This document shows, one piece after another, positions 1 through 6,966 of a DNA stretch of 21,570 nt. Numbering within the stretch: the stretch's first letter is position 1; every line of letters begins with the position of its first letter. The notes under the pieces are model-generated. The model had not been told where the DNA came from. It worked only from the letters and a program-made list of their open reading frames with translations, and made no database searches. Source of the stretch: an uncultured Candidatus Saccharibacteria bacterium. GTDB taxonomy: Bacteria; Patescibacteriota; Saccharimonadia; Saccharimonadales; Saccharimonadaceae. The stretch covers positions 1 through 21,570 of the forward strand of contig CALHZJ010000004.1 in the NCBI GenBank assembly GCA_938041005.1, given 5' to 3'. A program made the position numbers and the translations under genes.

Positions 1-366
1 CCAGTTGAAATTCAAGCGACACTACAGATGGCTAAAGAACTGTCAAACAATGTAGCCCTAGTTTATCAGCCACACCAAAACGTTCGCCAGCACGAAATAA
101 TTGGTCAATACACTGATGATATTTTCCATGATGCCAATGAAATTTACTGGCTGCCAACTTACTTAACTAGGGAAAATCCAGATTTACCAACTTTAACGCC
201 GCAACAACTTGCCAAAAATATCGACAAAGAAAAAGTTCATTTTGCCGAATTAGACGATAATTTATGGCAAGAAATAACCGCAGCAAGGAACTCTGGCAAG
301 CTCGTCCTGTGTATGGGCGCCGGTACAATCGACGGGTGGATTCGCGAGCAATTAGCTAAAAATTAG
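1..366 (+). CDS. murC: UDP-N-acetylmuramate--L-alanine ligase, C-terminal part (partial)
   Basis: The reading frame is open from base 1, so the gene begins upstream of the window. The visible 121 residues contain a YQPHQNVR stretch, which matches the FQPHxxxR motif at the start of the C-terminal Mur-ligase domain, and end with an LCMGAGTIDGW segment that matches the conserved GAGDI region near the MurC C-terminus. MurC joins L-alanine to UDP-MurNAc with ATP hydrolysis in the cytoplasm, the first step of the peptidoglycan stem peptide. The stop (TAG) lies 2 bp from the stop of the convergent MazG-like gene, with no room for a terminator. A related Mur ligase such as Mpl is less likely but cannot be excluded from the C-terminal domain alone. 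Confidence 0.87.
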   Translation, partial: PVEIQATLQMAKELSNNVALVYQPHQNVRQHEIIGQYTDDIFHDANEIYWLPTYLTRENPDLPTLTPQQLAKNIDKEKVHFAELDDNLWQEITAARNSGKLVLCMGAGTIDGWIREQLAKN

Positions 367-368
367 CG

Positions 369-716
369 TCATCGATCATCGCCGCTGCCGTGAATCTTCC
401 CCCGACTCTGGCGGCTGAGCAGTTTATCATTATTTCTGCGAGCCACTTCCTCTAAACTACAACCAAGCAAATGCGCTATAGAATTGACATACCAAAGCAC
501 GTCACCGAGCTCTTTCATTATTGCATCGCGGTCATTCTCTGAGATCTCGCCATTTTTATCACGTAGGATTTTCTTAAATTTCTCCATGACTTCACCAGAT
601 TCACCACTTAATCCCAATATCTGTGCCGTCAATCTCGCGTCAACATCGCCATATTTATGAGAATCTTTATCTGTTAAGGTAGAAATTGCTTTAGTTGAAT
701 AATCGTTAAATTGCAT
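369..716 (-). CDS. MazG-like nucleotide pyrophosphohydrolase
   Basis: A 115-residue protein with the all-alpha NTP pyrophosphohydrolase signature: E39, E42 and E45 in GESGEVMEKFKK, then E69 and D72 in KELGDVLWY. This is the ExxE...ExxD metal-binding pattern of MazG/dCTPase-like enzymes. The RGKIHGSGDDR tail is typical of the short single-domain MazG-like proteins. Such enzymes hydrolyse (d)NTPs to monophosphates and probably clean the nucleotide pool; the substrate cannot be read from sequence. The ATG follows an AAAGGA Shine-Dalgarno and lies 17 bp downstream of the trmB stop, so the two genes are probably cotranscribed. It ends with TGA, which shows that TGA is a stop in this genome. Confidence 0.85.
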   Translation of the reverse strand: MQFNDYSTKAISTLTDKDSHKYGDVDARLTAQILGLSGESGEVMEKFKKILRDKNGEISENDRDAIMKELGDVLWYVNSIAHLLGCSLEEVARRNNDKLLSRQSRGKIHGSGDDR

Positions 717-733
717 AATATTCCTTTCATTTA

Positions 734-1375
734 TTAGCGCGTAACTCTTACGAAATTAATAGTTTTTCCTTCGCCAATCCACCTTAGCTCATAAGTCGTC
801 ATTATTTTATATTCGTCACTTAGCGCGGATTCATGAAGGTCAAAACTCAACTCTTTAATTTGCCATTTTTCTGTCACCAATTGCTCCAAGCTCCAGCAGA
901 AAAAATTGTGATCGTCGTGTTTAATTAATAAAGATCCGTCCGATTCCAGCAATGAAGAATACTTCTTCAAAAAATTAGGATGAGTCAAGCGGCGCCCAGC
1001 GCTATGCTTCCTCGGAAACGGATCAGGAAATGTTACCCAAATTTGCCCCAAAGAATTCTGCTCTACTAATTGGTCTATTTGATCAGCCCGCGCTCGAACA
1101 AAAAACACATTCTCCAGCCCCTTTTCTTCAGCAATTTTCGCGCCCTTTTGTAACCGATCACCTTTTACGTCGATTGCTAAAAACGTCTTTTCAGGATGGC
1201 GCAATGCAAGCTCCACGCTGAATAGTCCAGTTCCAGCACCGATTTCCAAACAATCGACTTCCCGCTTTGCCCACTCACCAAACTCAAAACATAGAGGTGA
1301 ATTGTGGAATAAAGCGAATTTATACTTCTTACGTTTTCTGGTGATAATAAATTGATTCGGATCGACAAAACTCAT
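734..1375 (-). CDS. trmB: tRNA (guanine-N7-)-methyltransferase
   Basis: A 213-residue class I SAM-dependent methyltransferase. Motif I is LEIGAGTG (residues 43-50), and the TrmB hallmark FPDPFPRKHSAGRRL lies at 116-130. TrmB methylates G46 in the variable loop of tRNA. Length is normal for the family. The ATG at 1375 has a TATAAT hexamer ending 7 nt upstream and no Shine-Dalgarno, so the mRNA is probably leaderless. It is divergent from mscS, whose predicted -10 overlaps this one, and it leads a two-gene unit with the MazG-like gene. Confidence 0.9.
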   Translation of the reverse strand: MSFVDPNQFIITRKRKKYKFALFHNSPLCFEFGEWAKREVDCLEIGAGTGLFSVELALRHPEKTFLAIDVKGDRLQKGAKIAEEKGLENVFFVRARADQIDQLVEQNSLGQIWVTFPDPFPRKHSAGRRLTHPNFLKKYSSLLESDGSLLIKHDDHNFFCWSLEQLVTEKWQIKELSFDLHESALSDEYKIMTTYELRWIGEGKTINFVRVTR

Positions 1376-1390
1376 ATTTTCTATTATACT
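1362..1390 (+). promoter_or_regulatory. promoter of mscS
   Basis: TCGACA (1362-1367), 17 bp, TATACT (1385-1390). The -35 lies in the first codons of trmB on the other strand. The -10 overlaps the TATAAT of the divergent trmB promoter (1383-1388, minus). Confidence 0.6.
1383..1388 (-). promoter_or_regulatory. -10 element of trmB
   Basis: TATAAT on the minus strand ends 7 nt before the trmB ATG. It shares four bases with the mscS -10 on the plus strand, so RNA polymerase should not be able to occupy both at once. Confidence 0.55.
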
Positions 1391-1399
1391 AAATCAATA

Positions 1400-2302
1400 A
1401 TGGATAAGCTTATAAAACAGTTCTTAGATTCTTCTACGTTAGGTCAATGGCTGCATGGCAATAACATTGGCTGGCTAATTAGTGAGCGCATTATCGACAC
1501 AGTCAGCATTGTTATCGGCTCTGTTTTTGTTTATTTTCTGGGGAAATATTTATTATCTTGGACCATCCATTATTCTATACGCTCCACCGCTAAACATCGT
1601 TCCTGGCACCGTAAAGACATAGAAAAGCGCGAAAAAACTCTCATCCAATTAACCCGAAGTTTCTGGCAAATCATAATTATTTTCTATGTCGCCGCAATTG
1701 TCGCCAATAAACTATTCCTATTTGATTTATCGCCACTATTCGCTAGTGCTGGCATAATCGGTGTGGCATTAGGATTTGGCGCTCAATCGCTCGTTAAGGA
1801 CTTCTTGTCTGGTATTTTCATCATCGCCGAAAATCAATATCGTGTTGGCGATGTTGTTGACGTAATGGGAGCCGCTGGAACCGTCGAGAGAGTCGGTACT
1901 CGCACTACTGTTATACGAGATTCTGAGGGCAATGTTCATTATGTTCCAAATGGCACGATTCAGCACGTTATCAATAAAACTATGGGCTATAGTATGTCGC
2001 GCTTCAGTATTTATATCGACCCAAGTTCTGACATTTCTGCAGTTACAGACATCATTAACGCTACTGGTCAAGAATTGGCTAAAGAAAAGGCTTGGCAAAA
2101 GAAAATTATCGATCCGCCTAAATTCGTTTCCGTTGGTGATATTACTGGACGAGGAACAGAATTGATCATTGCCGGAAAAACTCAGCCATCAGATCAATGG
2201 TCTGTTACCTCTGAAATGCGACATCGATTACTACAAAACTTTGATCGCGAAGGAGTTCTTCTGGCGACTCTGCCGACCCCAACCTCAATGACCAGAAGAT
2301 AA
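1400..2302 (+). CDS. MscS-family small-conductance mechanosensitive channel
   Basis: About 300 residues with three hydrophobic helices (roughly 27-58, 88-108, 112-143) and a soluble C-terminal part. The third helix carries the Gly/Ala-rich pore-lining pattern ending in GFGAQSLVKDFLSG (125-138), followed by the MscS beta-domain (GDVVDVMGAAGTVERVGTRTT). It should open under membrane tension and release solutes after osmotic downshock. An in-frame ATG at 1352 exists, but it lies inside the trmB coding region. The ATG at 1400 sits 9 nt after a TATACT hexamer with a TCGACA -35 at 17 bp spacing, so I chose 1400. The stop is 3 bp from the stop of the convergent 114-codon gene. Confidence 0.88.
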   Translation: MDKLIKQFLDSSTLGQWLHGNNIGWLISERIIDTVSIVIGSVFVYFLGKYLLSWTIHYSIRSTAKHRSWHRKDIEKREKTLIQLTRSFWQIIIIFYVAAIVANKLFLFDLSPLFASAGIIGVALGFGAQSLVKDFLSGIFIIAENQYRVGDVVDVMGAAGTVERVGTRTTVIRDSEGNVHYVPNGTIQHVINKTMGYSMSRFSIYIDPSSDISAVTDIINATGQELAKEKAWQKKIIDPPKFVSVGDITGRGTELIIAGKTQPSDQWSVTSEMRHRLLQNFDREGVLLATLPTPTSMTRR

Positions 2303-2305
2303 AGA

Positions 2306-2650
2306 TTAATTATTAGACAAACCCAATTCTTTATCGCTCAACACATCATTAGAAAACGCTTTGATCTTATTAACGTTCTCTACTTCTTTATCATAAATTC
2401 CCAAAAATTCCTTCAATGTATCCTTATTTACTGTGCCTTGCGCGTCAAATTCGTGACTTTTTTCATTCGCATCCTTGCTAATTTGCTTGCGGCGAGAAGC
2501 GTATTCTGGGCGACTCAAATCCAATCGATAAGCGTCAGTCTTGTAATACATAAACATCGCAATCGATACTAGTAAAATCGAAACCGCAATAGTCAGCCCA
2601 ATAAATGTAGCGAATTTATAACTACGAAATAATTCCTTAGCCCTATTCAT
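2306..2650 (-). CDS. small membrane protein of unknown function
   Basis: A 114-residue protein that I do not recognise. It has a short basic N-terminus, one transmembrane helix (about residues 13-35, FATFIGLTIAVSILLVSIAM), then a charged, probably helical outer region rich in Lys, Asp and Glu. Its first 8 nt overlap the end of the upstream secreted-protein gene, and its GGAGG Shine-Dalgarno lies inside that gene, so the two are almost certainly translated from one mRNA. The tight pairing suggests the products act together at the cell surface; that is inference. Confidence 0.72.
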   Translation of the reverse strand: MNRAKELFRSYKFATFIGLTIAVSILLVSIAMFMYYKTDAYRLDLSRPEYASRRKQISKDANEKSHEFDAQGTVNKDTLKEFLGIYDKEVENVNKIKAFSNDVLSDKELGLSNN

Positions 2651-3185
2651 TAGAACCTCCAGACAGCGAATTTTTAATAACTTGCACTTCTTCTTTATAT
2701 CTCACTAATAATTCATCCAAGACCTTCACGTCCTCAGAAAGTTTATTACGAGCCTCGCGAGCGACAGTCAATTTTTTATAATAGTCCGCCACATTATTAG
2801 AGCAATTTGCGCGCTGAAGATCAGTCATCGCAGTATCGTAATCGTTGTAATTGCTATTAAACTTAAGTCTCGTCGACTCGAATTCATTAGTAATGTTCAC
2901 TAACTTTGAGCTGTCCAGCTTATTGATTGCCAATCGACCGTTCAGCCTGGCCATAAGTTTGGTAGAAATAGAATTATATCTTTGTCCAACGTTAACTCTA
3001 GTTAGAGCGTCATTGGTATGGATGTTTTTAATAGCAACTCTTACGGAACTACAGTTTCGATCAAGCGTTTTTATAATCTCAGAATCAGCCGTAGCATCGA
3101 CAGACTGAGCCTCAACTGCCCGTGGCGTCACCAACAAACTAGAAGCAATCAAAAAAGACGCGAGATAGAAAGTAACTTTTTTCAT
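2643..3185 (-). CDS. secreted protein of unknown function with signal peptide
   Basis: About 180 residues starting MKKVTFYLASFLIASSLLV, a classical Sec signal peptide with likely cleavage after VEAQ or VEA. The mature part looks entirely helical, with heptad-like Leu/Val/Ile spacing, and has two cysteines (near residues 45 and 128) that could form a disulfide. I recognise no enzyme motif. A GTG at 3188 would add one residue, but the ATG at 3185 lies 7 nt after a GATAAT hexamer with a TTGACT -35 at 18 bp spacing, so this start is preferred and the transcript should be leaderless. It is the first gene of a two-gene unit with the 114-residue membrane protein. Confidence 0.75.
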   Translation of the reverse strand: MKKVTFYLASFLIASSLLVTPRAVEAQSVDATADSEIIKTLDRNCSSVRVAIKNIHTNDALTRVNVGQRYNSISTKLMARLNGRLAINKLDSSKLVNITNEFESTRLKFNSNYNDYDTAMTDLQRANCSNNVADYYKKLTVAREARNKLSEDVKVLDELLVRYKEEVQVIKNSLSGGSNE

Positions 3186-3192
3186 CACTTAT

Positions 3193-3222
3193 ATTATCTC
3201 ACGTCTTCTTGAATAGAGTCAA
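3193..3222 (-). promoter_or_regulatory. promoter of the secreted-protein gene
   Basis: TTGACT (3217-3222), 18 bp, GATAAT (3193-3198). The ATG begins 7 nt after the -10. The -35 lies just beyond the stop of the YtxH gene, which is transcribed in the same direction. Confidence 0.6.
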
Positions 3223-3225
3223 ATA

Positions 3226-3495
3226 TTACTTGAAACGTTTTTCGACGTTACCCTTAACGTCTTTTGCGGTTTCTGCTACAGCATCTCCAACTTTCTGAGA
3301 ACCAGCTTTTAACGAACTTAAGCTGTCTTTTGCTGCAGCAGTCGCTTTGCAAGCCACCTTTTCAGTGTCGGCTTTCATTTTTACAGCTTTATCCTTCAAG
3401 TCTTTCCTTGTTTCCTTGCCGCTCTTTGGTGCAGTTAAAATTCCAGCTGTAAAACCTGCTGCTACCGCTCCGATAATTGCTAAAACTTTTTTCAT
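3226..3495 (-). CDS. YtxH-domain protein
   Basis: 89 residues. The N-terminus MKKVLAIIGAVAAGFTAGILTAPKSGKETR is the YtxH pattern: a Gly/Ala-rich hydrophobic segment followed by the APxSGxETR turn. A Lys/Ala-rich, apolipoprotein-like amphipathic helix follows to the end. In Firmicutes such proteins are general-stress or envelope proteins of unclear biochemistry. There is a good Shine-Dalgarno (AAGGAG) 7 nt before the ATG. It lies 19 bp downstream of the 73-codon membrane protein gene, an arrangement like the DUF948/YtxH pairs of other bacteria. Confidence 0.8.
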   Translation of the reverse strand: MKKVLAIIGAVAAGFTAGILTAPKSGKETRKDLKDKAVKMKADTEKVACKATAAAKDSLSSLKAGSQKVGDAVAETAKDVKGNVEKRFK

Positions 3496-3514
3496 ATATT
3501 TACTCCTTTTTTAA

Positions 3515-3736
3515 TTATTTTTTACGAAATAAACCTGATAGTTCACTAAAAACTTTTGTTGGCGACAACCATTCGGTTGCACTAGCTACGTTAGTTGTAA
3601 TTTTACTAACGCTTTTCATGACCGTATTAAGTCTTACCAACAAGGCGATGACCACTGCCAGTAGCGTTACGATAATAACCGACAACAATCCTACGATGAT
3701 TGATAATAAAACGATGGCTGTTTGGATATCTTCCAC
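3515..3736 (-). CDS. DUF948-like single-pass membrane protein
   Basis: 73 residues. One long hydrophobic segment (about residues 8-35) is followed by an amphipathic helix and an LFRKK basic tail. Length, topology and location directly upstream of a YtxH gene resemble DUF948 proteins, but similarity is by layout and I would not call the family with certainty. The start is GTG, chosen because the frame opens there and a GAAAGG Shine-Dalgarno lies 6 nt upstream. A TATAAA at 3757-3762 (minus strand) could be the -10. It is divergent from the VIT transporter gene. Confidence 0.68.
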   Translation of the reverse strand: MEDIQTAIVLLSIIVGLLSVIIVTLLAVVIALLVRLNTVMKSVSKITTNVASATEWLSPTKVFSELSGLFRKK

Positions 3737-3803
3737 GCTTTACCTTTCTGCAAAAGTTTATATTTGTTATGTTTATTTTAGCATGCTTGTTAAATTGTTT
3801 GTA

Positions 3804-3816
3804 TTAGATAATCTAA
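3804..3816. promoter_or_regulatory. odd-centred palindrome TTAGATAATCTAA, possible operator
   Basis: Two 6-bp half-sites, TTAGAT and ATCTAA, around one central A, in the 156-bp divergent gap before the VIT-type metal transporter. ATAAGCTTAT (3832-3841) and AGATATCT (3855-3862) are further short palindromes in the same gap, and TTAAATTGT occurs twice (3790 and 3841). No regulator is encoded nearby. The metal link is only by neighbourhood. Confidence 0.25.
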
Positions 3817-3878
3817 CTATTTCACTATAGCATAAGCTTATTAAATTGTCAATAGAGATATCTGCTAATCGTTAACAA

Positions 3879-3884
3879 TATGAT
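3879..3884 (+). promoter_or_regulatory. -10 element of the vit gene
   Basis: TATGAT ends 8 nt before the first ATG of the transporter gene. I see no good -35 at 16-18 bp. The spacing suggests a leaderless mRNA starting at or near the ATG at 3893. Confidence 0.5.
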
Positions 3885-3892
3885 AAACTGGT

Positions 3893-4432
3893 ATGGTTAT
3901 GCGAGATTTTTTCAAACGATACATACCGGAATTTGTTTATGGCGCGGTCGACGGCACAGTAACGACATTTGCAGTCGTGGCGGCTTCAGCTGGAGCTGGA
4001 ATATCCAGTTCACTCATTCTTATATTAGGAATTGCTAATTTAATAGCCGACGGATTCTCAATGGGCTCTAGTGCATATTTGGCAGCCAGCGCCGAAAACG
4101 AAGAATCTGTGCGCGACACCCAAAAACGCTCATCTCCAAAGATCATAGGCACAGTAACATTCTTAGCTTTCGTAGTGGTCGGCAGCGTACCAGTATTGCC
4201 ATATTTGATTGACGTAATTGCAAGCTTAAAGGCGCCAAACGCGGTATTATTCTATATTAGCTCGGCGCTAACTGCGGCAACGTTCTTAGCAATCGGCTTC
4301 ATCAAAGGTAAAGTCAGCAAACAATCACCTTGGCAGTCTGCAGGTATCACGTTACTTCTTGGGGTAATTGCGGCAGGACTAGCCTACTTTGCAGGCGACA
4401 TTTTGGCAGCGTGGCTGGGTATTAGGATTTAA
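3893..4432 (+). CDS. VIT1/CCC1-family iron/manganese transporter
   Basis: 179 residues, almost all membrane. The N-terminal FVYGAVDGTVTTFAVVA segment matches the VIT/CCC1 pattern FGxxDGxVTT, and IANLIADGFSMGSSAYLA matches the conserved second region (AnxxAdgxSMgxxeYla). The C-terminal half supplies three more helices. Family members move Fe2+ or Mn2+ out of the cytosol. It is shorter than many relatives and has no rubrerythrin-like domain. Between the two conserved blocks there is only a short hydrophilic loop (ENEESVRDTQKRS). I chose the ATG at 3893, 8 nt after a TATGAT hexamer; a second ATG at 3899 is possible. Its last bases overlap the end of a candidate 27-codon ORF on the other strand. 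Confidence 0.83.
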   Translation: MVMRDFFKRYIPEFVYGAVDGTVTTFAVVAASAGAGISSSLILILGIANLIADGFSMGSSAYLAASAENEESVRDTQKRSSPKIIGTVTFLAFVVVGSVPVLPYLIDVIASLKAPNAVLFYISSALTAATFLAIGFIKGKVSKQSPWQSAGITLLLGVIAAGLAYFAGDILAAWLGIRI

Positions 4433-4512
4433 TCTATTGTTATTGTGTTTTGGTCTGGGTGATTGTTTGCGTGATATTGAAGGTACTGACGATATGATTC
4501 ATTTCCTTGCAT
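4429..4512 (-). CDS. candidate 27-residue ORF with YbdD-like motif
   Basis: A short ORF with the sequence pattern YRQYLQYHANNHPDQNTIT. The spacing YxxY-7-HPDQ-xx-[MI]T matches the core of YbdD/YjiX (DUF466) small proteins as I remember the E. coli protein (YDNYVEHMRVNHPDQTPMT). Family members are about 65 residues and continue with EEFFRER, whereas this ORF stops right after the motif and has no N-terminal part. An AAGGAG (4523-4528) lies 10 nt upstream of the ATG, but it is buried in the 3' arm of a strong hairpin and is followed by a T6 run, so the ORF would be read only after terminator read-through. It may be a remnant, a real micro-protein or chance. Confidence 0.3.
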   Translation of the reverse strand: MQGNESYRQYLQYHANNHPDQNTITID

Positions 4513-4518
4513 AAGAAA

Positions 4519-4544
4519 AAATCTCCTTATTAATAAGGAGATTT
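4519..4544. terminator. perfect 26-bp palindrome, intrinsic terminator for the CAP gene
   Basis: AAATCTCCTTAT and its exact complement meet with no spare bases, giving a 12-bp arm on each side. On the minus strand it is followed by GATTTTTTCTT, the U-run of an intrinsic terminator 21 bp after the CAP-gene stop. On the plus strand only ATTTGGGG follows, so termination of vit would be weaker. The minus-strand 3' arm contains an AAGGAG. Confidence 0.75.
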
Positions 4545-4565
4545 GGGGTTTGTGCTATATGCTAG

Positions 4566-5132
4566 CTATTGGTTAAATCCACAGAAGTGTTGGACGGCTA
4601 CTTGACTTTTTGGACCTACGCCTATTCCAATTTTTGTATACTTAGGATCTTGTATTGCTTTACGATGAGACTCTGAATTCATCCACCAGTTAAAGGCGCC
4701 ACGACTACTAATGTTTGCTCCCGCAGTCCAATTTTCGCCGCTCATAGTACATTTAGCCTGCTGGTATATCAAATAATACATTTCTTGCGTGTACATATCA
4801 CCTAATCCAGGTATATTATGTTGCCTGTAGCCTTTAGCTTCCATGTCATCTGCCTTGAGTTGTGCACTCCTCTGAACGTTCTCGTCCATGGCTAACGGCG
4901 CTACACCAATTCTTGCCCGTTCTTGATTCACTAATTCTAGGATTTCTTGAGGGTCGGCGGGACCGTTGTCGTATTTATCGAATGCTGGTTTATGTGGCTT
5001 TGACTGCTCTTCTTGTTGTTCTTGAACTGCCTCCAGTGCCATTTGATTATCTAAGCGTCTTTTAAGCCATAAGCTACCACCAGCACCTGCTATAAGCAGT
5101 AAAACAGCAGTGATGATTACGGCTTTTTTCAT
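4566..5132 (-). CDS. secreted or membrane-anchored CAP/SCP-domain protein
   Basis: 188 residues. An N-terminal hydrophobic helix (about 3-22) acts as signal or anchor, followed by a Gln/Glu/Lys-rich linker to about residue 60 and a CAP domain (63-188). CAP cavity residues are visible: H105 in RQHN, E133 in SGENWTAG, and H156 in SESHRKAI, then the PKYTKIGIGV strand. C128 and C184 could form a disulfide. Bacterial CAP proteins are extracellular and mostly of unknown activity; a role in adhesion or host contact is possible but not shown. It starts 48 bp after aspS with only a weak GAGGG as Shine-Dalgarno and no clear promoter, so it is probably cotranscribed with aspS. Confidence 0.86.
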   Translation of the reverse strand: MKKAVIITAVLLLIAGAGGSLWLKRRLDNQMALEAVQEQQEEQSKPHKPAFDKYDNGPADPQEILELVNQERARIGVAPLAMDENVQRSAQLKADDMEAKGYRQHNIPGLGDMYTQEMYYLIYQQAKCTMSGENWTAGANISSRGAFNWWMNSESHRKAIQDPKYTKIGIGVGPKSQVAVQHFCGFNQ

Positions 5133-5180
5133 ACCCTCACACTAACACAACCAAAACGGTAGATCAATATTGCAAATACT

Positions 5181-6959
5181 CTACAAACCCAATTCGCGTA
5201 GCTGAGCAGGATCGACAACCGATGGTGAATTCATCATTACATCCACACCAGAGCCATTCTTTGGAAACGCCAGAGTCTCGCGGACGTTTTGCTCATCAGT
5301 CAATTCCATCAAAATACGATCAACACCAAAAGCACATCCTGCGTGAGGCGGAGCGCCGTATTTGAAAGCTCCTAACATAGCACCAAACTTCTCTTCAACA
5401 TAAGATTCACTAAAGCCCAGCAAACCGAACACTTTGTATAATACCGCTGGATTATGATTACGAACACCACCAGAACAAATTTCATAGCCGTTCATCACCA
5501 TATCAAATTGGTCAGCGACAATGGATAATTTCTCGGCGTCAGTTTCAGCAGACTCCAGAGCTTGCAAACCACCCTTTGGCATACTGAACGGATTATGTCC
5601 AAAATCAAGTTTTTTACTTCGGTCATCCCACTCGTAAAACGGAAAATCAATAATCCAAGCAAACGCCACGACCGATGGGTCTTTAAGATTAAAGTGCGAG
5701 GCAAATTCATTACGCAAGCACCCCAATACCGCGTTAACAACCGAGCGAGAATCAGCGCCAAAGAACACTGCATCGCCATCAACCGCACCAGTTTTCTGCT
5801 GGATATCAGTCAACTCCTTCTCACTCAAGAATTTCGCAATTGGAGATTTTGCTTCACCGTCTTGATATGTAATGTACGCCAAACCGCCAGCGCCTTCGCT
5901 TTTAGCGATATTAGTAAAATTGTCAATTTGCTTACGGCTCAAACTTGCGCCATTTTTTACACAAATAGCCTTTACGCATTCCGCGTTTTTAAACACACCA
6001 AACTCAGTCTCCGATAATACGTCCGTCAGTTCTATCAATTCCATGCCAAATCGTAAATCCGGCTTATCAGAACCGTAAGTTTCCATGGCGTCGCGATACG
6101 AAATTCGCGGAATTGAACTGCCATCACCAACCGCCAAATCGCTCAAATCCAACAATTTTTTACCAGCAAAATCAGTTGCCAGTTGCTTCATTAAAGGTTC
6201 GACTTCAGCACGAACTTCTTCACCATCTTCAGCAAAACTCATCTCCAAATCAAGCTGATAAAACTCGCCGTACAAGCGATCTGCTCGCGGATCTTCGTCG
6301 CGGAAACAAGCCGCCAACTGATAATAACGCGGCACACCACCAACCATCAGCAACTGCTTAAACTGCTGCGGAGCTTGTGGCAAGGCGTAAAACTTCCCTT
6401 CCTGCAAACGACTAGGAATCAGAAAATCGCGCGCGCCTTCAGGACTTGAATTAGCCAAAATTGGCGTTTGAATTTCAATAAAATCTCGATTGTCCATATA
6501 TTCATGGATTCGACGATACATTTCAGCACGTTTTTTAAGCATGTTTTGCATTTTTGGACGACGCAAATCAAGATAACGATACTTGAATCTTAGTTCTTCG
6601 CCAGCTTGATTATCCTCGGCAAATGGTTGAATCGGCAAAGTCTCAGCTCGGTTCAAAATCTCCAAATTGTCCACAACAATTTCCACATCGCCACTGGCAA
6701 TATTCGGATTTTTCAGACCTTCGCCACGCTCCGCAACCACGCCACAAGCACGAACCACAAACTCATCTCGTAAGCTTTCCGCCAAAGAAAAAGCATCTTT
6801 TTTATCAGGGTTAATAACCAACTGAACCAAACCCGTGTGGTCGCGCAAATCAATAAAAATCAATCCGCCATGATCACGCCTGGAATGAACCCAGCCCGCA
6901 ACTGTAATATTCTCACCAACTTTTTTAGAAGTTTCTGCCGCCAAAATTCTATTTTTCAT
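5181..6959 (-). CDS. aspS: aspartate--tRNA ligase, probably non-discriminating (Asp/Asn)
   Basis: 592 residues, normal for bacterial-type AspRS. The order is an N-terminal OB-fold anticodon-binding domain (GWVHSRRDHGGLIFIDLRD), the class II catalytic core with motif 2 (FRDEDPRADRLYGEFYQLDLEMSF), the bacterial GAD insertion domain, and motif 3 (FGVDRILMEL near the C-terminus). It charges tRNA-Asp with aspartate in the cytoplasm. H30 and G81 correspond to His31 and Gly83 of the Pseudomonas aeruginosa enzyme, which are known to permit charging of tRNA-Asn as well; the discriminating E. coli enzyme has Leu and Lys there. A non-discriminating enzyme would need GatCAB, which is not in this window. 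A TATAAT ends 7 nt before the ATG, with no Shine-Dalgarno. Confidence 0.94.
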   Translation of the reverse strand: MKNRILAAETSKKVGENITVAGWVHSRRDHGGLIFIDLRDHTGLVQLVINPDKKDAFSLAESLRDEFVVRACGVVAERGEGLKNPNIASGDVEIVVDNLEILNRAETLPIQPFAEDNQAGEELRFKYRYLDLRRPKMQNMLKKRAEMYRRIHEYMDNRDFIEIQTPILANSSPEGARDFLIPSRLQEGKFYALPQAPQQFKQLLMVGGVPRYYQLAACFRDEDPRADRLYGEFYQLDLEMSFAEDGEEVRAEVEPLMKQLATDFAGKKLLDLSDLAVGDGSSIPRISYRDAMETYGSDKPDLRFGMELIELTDVLSETEFGVFKNAECVKAICVKNGASLSRKQIDNFTNIAKSEGAGGLAYITYQDGEAKSPIAKFLSEKELTDIQQKTGAVDGDAVFFGADSRSVVNAVLGCLRNEFASHFNLKDPSVVAFAWIIDFPFYEWDDRSKKLDFGHNPFSMPKGGLQALESAETDAEKLSIVADQFDMVMNGYEICSGGVRNHNPAVLYKVFGLLGFSESYVEEKFGAMLGAFKYGAPPHAGCAFGVDRILMELTDEQNVRETLAFPKNGSGVDVMMNSPSVVDPAQLRELGL

Positions 6960-6966
6960 ATCTGTT

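Noticed and set aside
1352..1399. Upstream ATG extending the mscS frame by 16 codons
   Set aside because: It lies inside trmB and upstream of the predicted mscS -10, so it would not be in the mRNA from that promoter.
5562..6361. Plus-strand ORFs of 151 and 82 codons opposite aspS
   Set aside because: No start signals and no recognisable domain; aspS covers the whole region with conserved motifs.
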